A DNA stretch of 64,000 nt from Micropterus salmoides (lineage: Eukaryota; Chordata; Actinopteri; Centrarchiformes; Centrarchidae), in the NCBI RefSeq assembly GCF_014851395.1, contig NW_024040707.1:11692187-11756186 (forward strand). The letters run 5' to 3'. The notes under the pieces were generated by a model, which worked only from the letters and a program-made list of their open reading frames with translations, searched no databases and was not told the DNA's origin. Positions 1 to 11,568 of the stretch are shown in pieces. The translations under genes were made by a program, and so were the position numbers. The first letter of the stretch is position 1. Each line of letters opens with the position of its first letter.

Positions 1-1880
1 TGCTCAACCCCTCACCAGGAATATAATTTCCACGACCCACGACAGTAATCTAAATGTCAGCTTCATGTATTCAATATAACTGTTTGCACAGTACTGGTTC
101 GGTTATTGCAGGACTCCACAGGGTGTTGGTGTGAAAATACTTTTTTTTAAAGCGCTTGTGCCCTTTGACGTCATACTGATGTGTGTGATACTGTACAGCA
201 TCTTGTCTAATCACTCTCTGCAGTAGCCCTGACTAAGCCTGTTTTAAAAACACCCACCACCCTGGATCAGAGCCAGCAGGGTTTTCTTCAAACTCTCTAG
301 TACAGTATCATCGTGGCTGTTGGCTCTCTGGCAGCAGATATGACATTGACACCTTAGCGAGAGGCTACAGTCCACCACCAACAGAGCTGTTTTACCCAGA
401 GCTTATCAACTACTCTGTTTGTGCCCACTCCTCAGTTTGTATGTTTTTAGTCTTTCTGTTTATTATAAGAGCAAACATTCCTGTACACATTAAAAAGCAT
501 TTAAACTGAAAAGGGGTATTTCACTCAGCCTATATTATAATGTGCAAACCTTTCAGGCTGCCCAAAAACTCCTCTTTCAGCAGCAGAGGCTTGTACTAAG
601 CTACACTGACATCCCTCAGTGTGCCATCCACAGATTTGTGGTCCCATTGAGCTGTGGCTGAATTATCAATCAGTCTTCCACTAACAAAAAGGGCTTTTAA
701 TTGTAGGGACCCCTGTTCGACAACAACAACTGAAACATGGGCCTCGGTACAAACTGGCTATCGATTAACCCCCACTGGACGCAGCCTCATCCTTAGCTTC
801 AGAAGAGAAGTGTGCTGGTTTAGATCCACACAGATGTGTTTCTAACACACTATTAACATTTTAGATACAAAAATATATAGCCTATATATAGAATATTTTC
901 AATTGATTCTAGCAGTGAGAGTGAACTCAAACGGAAGATAGAAGCTGTGGCTTTGCTGTAGTCTGAGATTTTATACTTGTCTAAAGCCAGAAGAAAAGTC
1001 ATGCAACCCTGCACAAGTAAAATGGTAATTTAGTGCTGATTAATTCAAAATCTGCACCCAGTTAAAAGCTGACAAAGATTCAACTAATTGTTCTCAAAAG
1101 ACTTGTTTTTCTCTTTCAAAACTCCAAATTCACTTTCTCTTTTTTCCCCTCAGAAATCATGAAAGCAATGATCTGATTACTTTGTCAAACACAAATTATA
1201 CACCCACACACACACAAACACACACACAGGCAAACACAGATAGGCCTATATATAATACTACTATCACTTCCAAAAGAAGACAAAAATGATTTCACTGTTT
1301 TAGATTTAAATATATTGTATTGGGCATTGCCTTAGTAAACTGACTTTGGCTTTGGCAGACTGGAGGCAGCTGTGGTCCAGAGTCGAATTCATGATAATAC
1401 ATTTTTAAAAAAGACAAGCAAAAAAACAAACAAAACAGGCTGTTGACATTTACAAGTCACATATCGGCATCTTGCAGCCACACTCATGAGGTGAAGAGCG
1501 ACCTATTTCATACAGGCAATTCGTCTATTTCAACTCAAGACGTGGATTGACGATGCAACAATGCAGCCTGATGAGCTCCAGTCGAGCCGTCAGTTTTTTG
1601 ACTGAAACCCGCAACGCCCGATGTAAAATCCTGAACATGTCAACAATCTTACCTTTTTCATTTTATTGTGATCTTCTGCAGATGGGTGTCGCTCACACGG
1701 GAATAGTTATCCAGTTCTTACATGTCGGCCGTAATATCACCCGGCTGTTTATCTGTCGGAAAGGTAAACAAGACGCTCCTAAAATATTACTAAATATACA
1801 GCCTTTATATAGCCTATATATTATTTTTTTATCCCTTAGATGTATGGACACAACCTCGCTGCGTTCATTGCTTGTCGGTC
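1..1880. other. gene-free AT-rich flank
   Basis: No open frame here looks like a conserved protein, and none has splice sites joining it to another exon. The sequence is AT-rich with a short CA-rich stretch near 1200-1230. It could be intergenic, or an intron of a minus-strand gene whose first exon might lie at about 1914-2141. Confidence 0.5.
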
Positions 1881-2141
1881 CTCCCCACAGTTCAGCGGGC
1901 TTCTGATAGCAGCTCACCGGTTTACAGAGGGATCCATCACGGCAGGGAAAACGCAGTTCGGAGGCTGCCGGTGATGCTGCTGCAGCAGCAGCGTTTGGTC
2001 CGTCGAGACGCGGGATGAGAGAGGTGGGGGTGGGGGCACCCGAGGGCCCACGACAAAACACTCAGCTCCGAAAAATGAACTCATCGGACCCGAAATCACG
2101 GTCTCATGAGCAAACGGTGGTTGATGAATCACCATGCGCAC
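1880..2141 (-). promoter_or_regulatory. GC/CpG-rich segment, possible minus-strand first exon
   Basis: This segment is clearly richer in GC and CpG than its surroundings. On the minus strand an ATG-initiated frame of about 75 codons runs from 2141 to 1914, proline- and glutamine-rich, and meets a possible donor (CCG then GTGAGC) at about 1913. That would fit the promoter and first exon of a gene running off the left edge. The peptide matches no family I know, so the coding call is weak. Confidence 0.25.
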
Positions 2142-2874
2142 AGAGAGGCAACATGCGCGTGTGTTTTTTTATTCTCCAAGAGTGATGCTGTTTGATGACT
2201 CAAGGAGAGAGAAGAGACACTTTAAAGGGAACATTCATTCAAAAATAAATGTTGCGTTGTAGTTTTGGATTGATGACGGTAAAGTGAGGCAGCCCCAATA
2301 AGATCAGTGCATCAATTGATTATGTCTATGTCTTCTGGTGACACTTTTTGAAGCCTGTTGACAATTAATCGGAGTCTATAGTTTTTTTCATGAAAAATGC
2401 CATCACTGTTTCACAGAGCCCAAGATTTCATATTCAAATTGCTTGCTATGTCCAAACAATCCTTACAATGTCCTGGCATCTGCTTACCACTACATTATAG
2501 TGTGTTTTAAAGTATATATATACATTCAGTTGCCAATATATTAGGAATACTTAGCTGAAACTAATTCAGTCTTATACAACAGATCTTGTTTTTTGAAAAT
2601 AGTTTTTTACCCTCATTTTGAATCCCCCACATCATGATGGTATCTCCCCACATTCAAGACAAAATTACCATGATGCTGTTATGGATGGTTGTAGTTGCTC
2701 CATTATTTATTAGTCTGTGGAGTAGCTACAGTTCTTCTTTGTGCTTTTAGTCTTAATAACATACATACAACATTTTAGGTTGGATCTTCCTTTTAAGCTA
2801 TGAACCTATTGGACGTTTGTGGAAGAGAATAATGACCCCACAGATGTTTGGAGGCACAAACACAACACATTATG

Positions 2875-2876
<2 letters not shown>

Positions 2877-2920
<44 letters not shown>
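2877..2920. repeat. (CA)22 microsatellite
   Basis: An uninterrupted CA dinucleotide tract of 44 bases, followed by a short interruption and more CA. Open frames crossing it are low-complexity artefacts. Confidence 0.95.
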
Positions 2921-2923
<3 letters not shown>

Positions 2924-3598
2924 TCACACACACAAAGAGAGGTCTGTGCCACCAGCAACTGCATGAATATGACTAATCTCCAGTTTGAAATCAAACTGAC
3001 AATAAGACAATCTGTCCTCTCCAGAATAATGCCCAGTAGCACAAGTATTAAGGATGGCTGATGGGATAAGACCATGACTAATAACTCTGCATCTGATCCA
3101 AGGGTGGATAGCCAAAGGGGTACCTAGGCAGCCAGTGGTTGTGTTGTAAGCTGAATACTTTGTTCAGCTTGTCCTTTTCCATAGGGCTGAGCTAAGTTAT
3201 CTGACAGTAATCTGCTCACATATTGTCTCTCAACAAGATAGACAATTAGTTCAGCTTCCCAATGCAGCAATGGTGGGCTGTAACTCCACCTGCACCATGA
3301 GATTTCACTTGTCTTCATTTGGCTGACTGTTACATTAGCAGTGTTTTTGGTCCAGATGATTGAGTTGTTATTAAAAGACATCCATCGTGTGTTTTTAACA
3401 CCCTGCAAAAGCCTGACAGGATGTGGTGTCAGTGACATGTGCGCCATAATCAGGCTTCAGGCCGAAGCCATTCAATGTGCAGTGGATCAGTTGGCTACAT
3501 GTCTGAGACTGTGTGTACCAATCAATCAATTTATGAAGATGAAGATATATGTCATGAGAGATTGAACCCATCCTATCCTCACTTTCACCGTCCCCACA

Positions 3599-3600
<2 letters not shown>

Positions 3601-3634
<34 letters not shown>
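3601..3634. repeat. (CA)17 microsatellite
   Basis: An uninterrupted CA tract of 34 bases in noncoding sequence. Confidence 0.95.
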
Positions 3635-3637
<3 letters not shown>

Positions 3638-4085
3638 TGAGCAAGGCAACAAGACACAAGTTGGTTATCCTGCATTAGCAAGCTCTCTTTCCAAGCAGAA
3701 ATTTCAAGGCAGACCGGTGCTCTGGGCTTGAAATATTGGCAGTTTGTTCACTGAAGGGCCAGAGAGCACGGAAGAATTGATGTTGTTTTGAAGGCAAAGA
3801 GAAAATATTGATTTGATTTAGATTTTTCTTCTGTTCACTCACTTTGCATTTTCAATTGATTGATTTCAATTGATCAATGTAATCTATTTGTATGTCCCTT
3901 TGAAATCATTCTTACTATACAGCATTTTTTCACACCTGTCACCTGTCTTCCATGCAGGTACAACTCTCTGCTTCTCCAAACTGGGGACATGCTGACCACC
4001 ATCTACTGCAGGTTATACTGACTGTGGATAAGTACCTGGTATACTGTAGCTCCACTTCAAAAAACTCAAACTATCCCGACAAATT

Positions 4086-4699
4086 TAAGGTACATGTATT
4101 TGAGTATTTCTATTTTATGCAACATTAGAGTCCTACTCCACTACATCTAAGAGGCAAATACTAGTACTTTTACTGCACCACATTTGTCTGACTGGTTTAG
4201 TCCAGTCCAGTGAAAACAATAAATCTCTAAAATCTCGAATCACTGAAAGCAAATTTTTGTTATAAACTGAAGGATCAAGTGTTCCTTTATGAGATGATAA
4301 GATTTTACTACTTCTTAAGTTAAATAAACTGTTTTAAAAAAACTTGGATTAGCTGGGAAATAACTGTCACAAAGCTGTAAACAGCTATATCTTTGAGCTC
4401 ATGAAAAGTTGACTTTTTAGAGATACATGGTTCTCACAGGACAGCGACAAACGTATGACGATCTTATAGAACATGATGTGTCACCGTCGATGAAACTACC
4501 AAACAGTATATAAAGTAGTAAAACATCATATATAATAGAAAAATACTGACAAGGACCATTATACTGCATAATGAGTACATTTACTTTTGATACTTAGAAT
4601 AAATTTTGTTGATAATATTTACATATTAAATTTTACTTGTAGTGGAGTATTTTCACAGTGTGGTATTATTAAAGAATCTGAATACTTCTTTCACCACTG
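4086..4699. repeat. hAT-like non-autonomous element, copy A (degenerate)
   Basis: The right part reads GAATACTTCTTTCACCACTG and the left part has the GTACATGTATTTGAGTA and CTCCACTACATCT blocks. The same blocks occur in copies at 16611-18971 and 28400-29156, where the ends and 8-bp target duplications are clear. The left terminus is eroded, so the start is approximate. Confidence 0.6.
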
Positions 4700-5010
4700 A
4701 TTTATAGTGTATTACAAATAGATACTGCACATGAATGCATAACATTATTTATTATATCCTTACGTATATTATACTTCATTCATATCTGTGCCCATAGTTC
4801 ACACATTACACACTGGAGTTGCACTACTGGACATCTTTAGCACATATATTAGCACAATTTACATAAATTATTTATTCTAATGTATTGCAATAATGTTTTA
4901 TCTTCTTTCATTCAAAGAGTTGTATCTTCTTAGCCTGTCTCTATATGCTGCTGTAACATGTAAATTTTCTCTTGGGGATCAATAAAGTCTTATCTTATCT
5001 ATCGTATAGG
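4700..5010 (+). repeat. retrotransposon-tail-like repeat ending in a short tandem
   Basis: The block ends with CTTGGGGATCAATAAAGTCT followed by TATCT-type short repeats. That layout is common at the 3' tails of fish LINE or SINE insertions. No reverse transcriptase frame is present, so it would be a 5'-truncated insertion. The family was not determined. Confidence 0.4.
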
Positions 5011-6040
5011 ATGCTGTTCTGTTTTTGTAATGAACAGCAAAAACAACTCGTGGGGAGAACAAATAATAAATAAAACAAATTCTGCTGTTTTTAGAATAAA
5101 GAATTAAGTTGTTTTAAACCAACATTAAAACCAAATGCTGCTATATGAAACAGTAATGAAGATCCACAGTTGCATTGCTGCATTACTAAAAGAGCAAATG
5201 AGTTAAATAGTATTTAACAGCTTTAATGTGGTACATTATTTTGTTCTTCAATAAAGCGTTCCCTGAAATGCTTATGAGATAAGCAGACCATGTCTAATTA
5301 GCTTATCACCAACAGCCTGTATAAGTCAAGATGGATCTAGTCAGGTAGATTACTGTGATTTTTAAATTTTTTTCTTTCTCATTTTCTTCTTGTGCATTTT
5401 ATGTTCTAGATGGAGAAAAATTGAAATTGCTTTCAAAGTCTCTCTATCATTGTTAGTGTACTTTACTTTGTCTGGTTCAGACAAAATGAAAGTGCAATTT
5501 TATTCTTCTCTGAAATTAAATGCGTAGCAAAATGAGATTTGTAGCTGGTTCTTTTCAGCAGTGTAACCCCAACAAGATCGTGACCCATTGTTGGCAGAGA
5601 GAGTGAAAATAGTGGGATAGTCTTTGCTTTGTCTCTGGCCTCCCGGTGTGTGCTCAGGCCTGTGAATAGTGTATGATATAGAGTGAGTGTTTTGGAGGAG
5701 GGAGAAAGCTGTTCCACCATCAACTACCAAGCTCTGTTGTGAGCTTGATCAGATGAGTCCGTTCTGTCATTGACAATCTGTTTTATGTAACAATTCCCAT
5801 ATTCAGTAATCGTTCCAGGACTAACAAACTGTTTCTCAGATTACTCAGAATACACTACTGCCAGGTCTGTGTGTGCGCCTGTGTTGCTTTCATTCTCCAC
5901 ATTTCTGACTCTCACAGCTGCTGAAGATAGCCATTTTGGATCTACGATTATTTTTAGATTCAGGAGATATATTTTGCTGTGTTAGGTAACACAGACAAAG
6001 AATGAAGGTGCAGACAGAGGGTACAGAGGGAGGCTTTAAC
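5011..6040. other. intergenic, nothing recognised
   Basis: AT-rich sequence. The overlapping minus-strand frames at about 5463-5730 show no domain, composition or splice context suggesting a gene. Confidence 0.5.
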
Positions 6041-6044
6041 ACCA

Positions 6045-6510
6045 GCATGCTAAAATATTCGCAATGACAATGCTAACATGTTGATGTTTTGCAGGTATAA
6101 TGTTAACCCTTTTTACCATATTAGTTAAGTGTGTTTGCATGCTAACATTGGCTAATTAGCGCAAAATACAATGTACAGCAGTGGTTAATAATAATATAAT
6201 TGGAATATAATTAGTGGGTAAACCAAAATATTGCCTGATGACAGCACTAGATGAAACGTTGAGGGAAGTTATTAGGATTCAGCCTGAGGGGAACATGAAT
6301 GTCTGCACTATATTATTTCAGGGCAATCCATCCAATAGTTGTCCAGATGTTTCAGTAAATAAAACTAAAATGTCAATCTAATGATGGAAATAAAAAAATC
6401 AGGGGATCACCAACATTAGAACACAAGAACATCTTCACAAGCTTTTATGGCAATCTATCCTATAGTTGTTGTCACCAAAATGGTGAATCAACTGACCAAC
6501 AGACAAATCT
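6045..6510. repeat. dispersed fish repeat
   Basis: The block contains AGCATGCTAA, ATGCTAACATGTT, GGGGATCACCAA and GGCAATCCATCC-like phrases, which I recognise as typical of a very abundant dispersed fish repeat. No coding capacity is seen. The superfamily is not assigned. Confidence 0.45.
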
Positions 6511-8536
6511 GATAAATCTAATATAAGGTAGAAAACTGACGTCATCCACCATCAGAGTTTATTAACTGGTAATCAATCAATTGTGAGGCCAATTTTATAC
6601 ACAGAAAGAAACAATGAACTGAGTAGACCATAGTGTTTTAGAGTGTGAAAATGATTAATCTATAGCAGCACATATTTTACTTATTTTATGTCAAACTCAC
6701 GCCCCTGTTTTTAAAGCAGTACCACAAACATTTCTATCTATTTACATTATATACTATAGTACTTAATACCCTGTCTTAAGCTCTGTTCCAATAGCATGTG
6801 TTTCCCTAAACACACAGAGGCCAGAGAGCGTGCCCACTGGCATGCATAACTGGGTTCTTCCTGTGGAGGATTGGCATTAAAATGCAGACTGCTCCTCATG
6901 CTAGTGCCCCCAAGATATCACGCCAATTATTTGTCTCTGTGGGAGAAACCTATTTGCGGAAGATCTTCTTAAAATAAGAGTAGGAAGCCACAGCTGCTAT
7001 TACATCCTTTCTGGTCCCTGACTGGACAGTTTTCGCGGGCGCGTGTCACCTCTCGCTGTGACCCTGCAGGGCCATCTAACTATGGCTGTGGAAAGGTAGT
7101 GACGTTGCAGTCACTGTACTAGCGCAGGCTTTTGGCTCTGTTCACACCCCTGCAGAGAGAGTTCAGTCCCACTGTGCATCTCTGCATCTCCATTTTAGTG
7201 AGTTAACAGATCTGTACAACTTGCCCACAGCTCCGTCAAACTCTGTCAAACATCACACATACACACAAGGACCCACACATGATGTCACAAATCACAATCA
7301 GCAAGACAATTATTCTCGTTGTATCAGTTAAATCATGATACCAAAACGTAAAAGACACTATGTTGCAGGTGCATGCTCTGGTTTATCTTCAGTGCTTTAA
7401 TTTTCCATCTCTTTTCAAGACCTTTGATTTTTAAAACAACATTCACTTGCTAATTAGGTGACTAATTGGATACCCCTCTCTCTGGCTCTGAGTGTGTCAT
7501 CAGTTTTCACACTGTAATGCATTTGCTAATATGCGTAGACAATTTACAGCCGAAGAGAATAAATTGGATTTAGTCTCCCTTTTTTATCATTGTATGCAAT
7601 AGTGTCCACCATATAATATTGTACTAGCGTCACATTTGCAGCAAATATGTGCTATTAGTGTAGTTAAAAGCTCACCATCGAAACACTTTGCAGTTTGGCC
7701 AAAACAAAAAAGTGTTTCCAGATGTGAATCCACACACTACATCTGGGTGAATGTAACATTGTGAGCATTAAACACGCTGGTAATGCATGGAGGCAGTGGG
7801 ATGTCAGGGGCAGCTGACAAGAGGATGTTAGGTGGGCGAGTGGCATTTCATCATACAATCCATGTACAGTAATCAATGACCACTCACCGGTGGAGGGAAG
7901 AGGGACAGGAGAGAGAGTGAAAGTGCCAGTGGGCATGTCAGATAAAAGCGCTGAAGGAGAAAAACTAGGGTACAGAGGGAGGCTGCATTGAATTTGGTAT
8001 AGGGGGGTATGAAGGGAGAAAAGTAAGGACGTGTAAAAGAGCACAAAATTGTGGGAGAGATGCAGAGATTAGAGTAAGCAGATGATTATGTAAGCAATTG
8101 CTTGACGAGGGGGGAAATACACATAAAAGGCCAGGGAGACTATGCTGATTGGAAAAGCTGAAGAGCTTGCACCTCCTCTCTTCTGTATAATCCATCTCTC
8201 AGCGATCGCTCTTCAGATCAAAGACACAGGCACTTTTACCCTAATTAGCAAGAAACACGTGTTTTTTGTCTTTCACTTAATGTGTTTTTCATGTATTTAC
8301 CCTTCAATGTTCTTTTAGGAAGAACTAATGCAGTGCACGCAGTATGTATGCGGGGGGGGACTTACAGTAAATGTTTTACTTGTTGCTGGAGCGTGACGGG
8401 CTCTGGTTGGGGCAAATCTGGTCAGCTATGTTTCTATTTTAAAAACACCACCAGCCTTGTAAGCCTGGCACCATTCAGGCAGCATTGCAGATGGCTTTGT
8501 AAAACCAGCTCCAACATCGACTGCCTGGATTCATGT
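6511..8536. other. intergenic, nothing recognised
   Basis: No exon-like frames with conserved composition. The minus-strand frames at 7664-8195 are rich in Ser, Pro and Leu but lack recognisable motifs. A small GC-rich patch lies near 7030-7070. Confidence 0.45.
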
Positions 8537-8581
8537 TTGGTGGTGGTGGTGGTGGTGGGGGGGGGGGGGGGGGGGGGGGGG
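8537..8581 (+). repeat. (TGG)n followed by a 25-base G homopolymer
   Basis: A TGG trinucleotide tract runs directly into 25 consecutive G residues at 8557-8581. The plus strand could form G-quadruplexes. Tract length may be inaccurate, because such runs are hard to sequence. Confidence 0.9.
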
Positions 8582-10459
8582 TTTGCTGAGAAAAACTGCT
8601 TTTATAATAGTTGAGCTCTATTTCTTTCAGTGTGAAGGCAATTTATGAATTGATTGAAATGATTTTGAATCCATGAAACTGAGCCAGACATGATTCATGA
8701 GTCATGCATGTAAACAACAGTGTGTGAACCAAGCTGTATAGGACATCAGCTCCGATAGAGAATTGGATTTATAAAGGATTAACGATTCAAGGGAATAGAA
8801 GATTGGTTACAGACAATAACAAGCCATTCTGACCATTGACTAATTGTATTGTGGGTGCTTTGATGTGCACCAGATTAATGAACATGTGCCGGGTGAGTTC
8901 AGGCAGAATACTCTGTCAACCAGACCATGAACACATGGTTATAGGGCTATACTGTTCCATTTTAACTATCTCCCTGCTTATATGGCACTCTCATTTAATA
9001 ACATCACGAGTCTGAGGTTTTAACTGTACAATCCAGGGCTTTGATTCTTCTATTCTAATTCAAAATAAACACTAGCAGACAATTAAGATCCCCATTTATC
9101 CCATCAATCATGTGACAAACAAACAAAGGAACAGCTTTGCAGAAAACAAGGCAATCCATCATGAAGCGGAAAGTCATCAATCATATTCTTTGTATGTAAA
9201 GAAAACACAAACAATAATGCAAAGGTTCATTATTTTCAGGTCAAGAGGTGAATTCCTGAAGTGTTCCCCTTAGGCTACGTTGATACTGTATCAGCAGTTC
9301 CACTTTTAAATCACTATGTCAAGTTTTTCAAAAAGGCTTTGAGGTACAAACGTCAGAGCAATATTCAGTTTTATATTTAAAATACTCTGGTGGATATGTC
9401 CCTGGATTCTATTAAAATCAACTTATCATTTACAGCAAAGGCCAATTTTACAGCCATGTTGAGCAGCATGTGATCCTGAATAGCCTTATTACAGCTATCC
9501 TGCTTTGTAACTAAAACAGAGCTCTCACAATTGCTAGCCAATTGTCTAAAATTGTCTATTTAGAGATGCTGACTCATTCAACAAAATAGCTCTGGGAGTG
9601 AAGACTAGTTTTACATCTTTAACTGGGTGAAATGCCTTTTTTGGTAGAGCTGTGGTTAGTGCAAATTGTTCAGTACATTTCAATTCAGAAAAGGTCAGGC
9701 CACCTCAGTCAACAGTCCACCTGTAAATGATTTTCATTTGAGCAATGCTAGAAAGGATGTAGGATTTAAAAGAGGACTGCAACCAGACTCCTGACACGGA
9801 GATATTGTGCCATCTGTTGGATTTACAGGTAACTGCAGCAGGACGGAGCTTCAGAGGACAGCATCAAAATTCTCTTCATCTAACCCTTTTTATATACAGT
9901 CTATGATCTAACCTCCTTCAAAATCTAAAAAGTAAAGAGGACTTGATCTGGTAATTTTTTAATGCTAAAAATAGCATTGCTAGTTAAAGCTTCTTTATAT
10001 ACTGTTGGGTAGTTTAAGACAACAATGCACCATATTCTATAAGATCATCATCGTTCATATTTGCCACATTAACAGACTGTCGTCTTAAGACATTTAAATT
10101 TGCTGTAAAAACAGGTTTTTTATGCTGTCTTAAGACGTTCAAATTTGCTGTGTAAACAGTGTTTTGTATGTTGGCCCTAGCAATAATTTTGTCTGTCAGC
10201 CTCTAGTCCAGTCTGTTCAGGTCAGCTTTTTGATTTGAAATTAACCCAGAATGATCAGCAACTTAATTGTGTAGGAAAATATTAACCTCCATCCCACCAC
10301 CTGCAAGAGAACACCACATCAAACAGGCTACATCAGCCTGCAACATCGTAGACCCGTGGTTAAAACTCTGTGTGTATGTCTAAAATAAATTAGTGTAAAC
10401 AACCGGAATTACCCAAATGTTTAGATTTTTGTTTGTGTGTGTCAAGCATCATCCATGGG
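8582..10459. other. intergenic upstream of pcbp2
   Basis: AT-rich sequence with no convincing exon. The only structure noticed is a two-copy direct repeat at 10082-10172. Confidence 0.5.
10082..10172. repeat. two-copy 45-bp direct repeat
   Basis: Two adjacent units start at 10082 and 10127. Each opens with GTCTTAAGAC and shares AAATTTGCTGT and TTTTATG-like blocks with a few differences. The GTCTTAAGAC core is itself palindromic. Confidence 0.75.
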
Positions 10460-10680
10460 AGCTCGTCGGGTGGGCGGGGTTGACCCGGGTGGAGGGGCGG
10501 GGCAGTTGACAGGTCAACTTGTCGTCATTTTGTCTTTTGTGCCAAGCAGAGTGGAGTCCGATCGAGCAACGGTGTCGCTTCCCTCTTCCCCGGATCCTTT
10601 TAAAACTCCCTCCCGAACCTCTCCCCTTCTACCCTTGCCACCCTACCCACCCCCTGAACACACTTCAAGGGACGGTTCAG
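10460..10680 (+). promoter_or_regulatory. pcbp2: pcbp2 GC-box promoter and noncoding exon 1
   Basis: GC boxes GGGCGGGG (10472-10479) and GGGGCGGGG (10494-10502) precede a C-rich transcribed-looking stretch that ends in a strong donor, CAG then GTAAGT, at 10680/10681. The next acceptor is at 11503/11504, and the first ATG in that exon is the conserved PCBP start. I therefore read 10.5-10.68 kb as the TATA-less promoter plus a 5'UTR exon. The transcription start is not defined. Confidence 0.6.
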
Positions 10681-11568
10681 GTAAGTCCTGTACACATATG
10701 GCTTTCACCCCCTCTTTGCTTTCCATTTAGAGTGAAGGACAGGGATAACTCGGTGTGCCTCAGTGCGCTCCTTAGGCCGCGGGATATGACTATTTCCTGG
10801 ATCATGCGATGCTAACGCTAGCGACCTGGAAAATTACCGAACTGTGTTTAACTTGATGTCCGAGCATGAGCTAGTTGCTAGCAGCTAGTTTTCACGTGTA
10901 TTTTCTAGATGCGGTGGCTAAATATTCCTTCAGTCTAGTTATTCTTGTAGGTTGTAATTTAGGAAGTTAATGTTACGGTACAAATGTTACGGTGCTAACT
11001 TGGCCTTCAAATCTTGCTTGCGTGACCAGCTGTGATGCTCGCTTTAAAATAGGATATGCGATGTTGACGTTCCCCTATGAGCTTTCTGTTGTTACTATCG
11101 ATGCACACTAGAGATATGGTTACCGTATTATGAAGATGACGTCTTGTTAGGTTGTATTTAGACCATAAAAATATAGCAACAAACTGTGTCGCCACAGCTG
11201 TACGATTCCAGGAAATAGACAGAGCCACACGGAGACAGTGGGTCATTGTGCCAACGTGAATGAGTGGACTCGGGCCAGTCTAATGTGAATTTCTGGACTG
11301 AAACGTCTCAGTCTTTCGGAGTGACTCGCTGATGTTATTAAAGTACAGTACAAGCATGTCTACGAGATGTTAACTGCCTGCATTACTTCATTTATCTGCA
11401 CTGACAGCAGCTTTTTAGTAAACAAGGCTTTCTGCTGCCATGTCCTCGGAGTTTCCAGTAACTACATTTGTACCTGATGGTCACATTTTCCACTCTGTTG
11501 CAGACATTCAACCAGTGACCAAAGACGCACTTTGTTGGCCAGTTTAGTGTGTGCATTCAGTTGCAGCA

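Noticed and set aside
2806..3678. Several frames of 60-100 codons around the CA repeats
   Set aside because: They are driven by (CA)n translated as Cys-Val or Thr-His runs and have no conserved motif or splice context.
7664..8195. Minus-strand frames of 76-126 codons, Ser/Pro/Leu-rich
   Set aside because: No recognisable domain, no splice partners, and composition that fits noncoding AG-rich DNA read in reverse.
8282..8614. 110-codon plus-strand frame
   Set aside because: Ends in poly-Val/Gly from the TGG/G tract; no similarity recognised.
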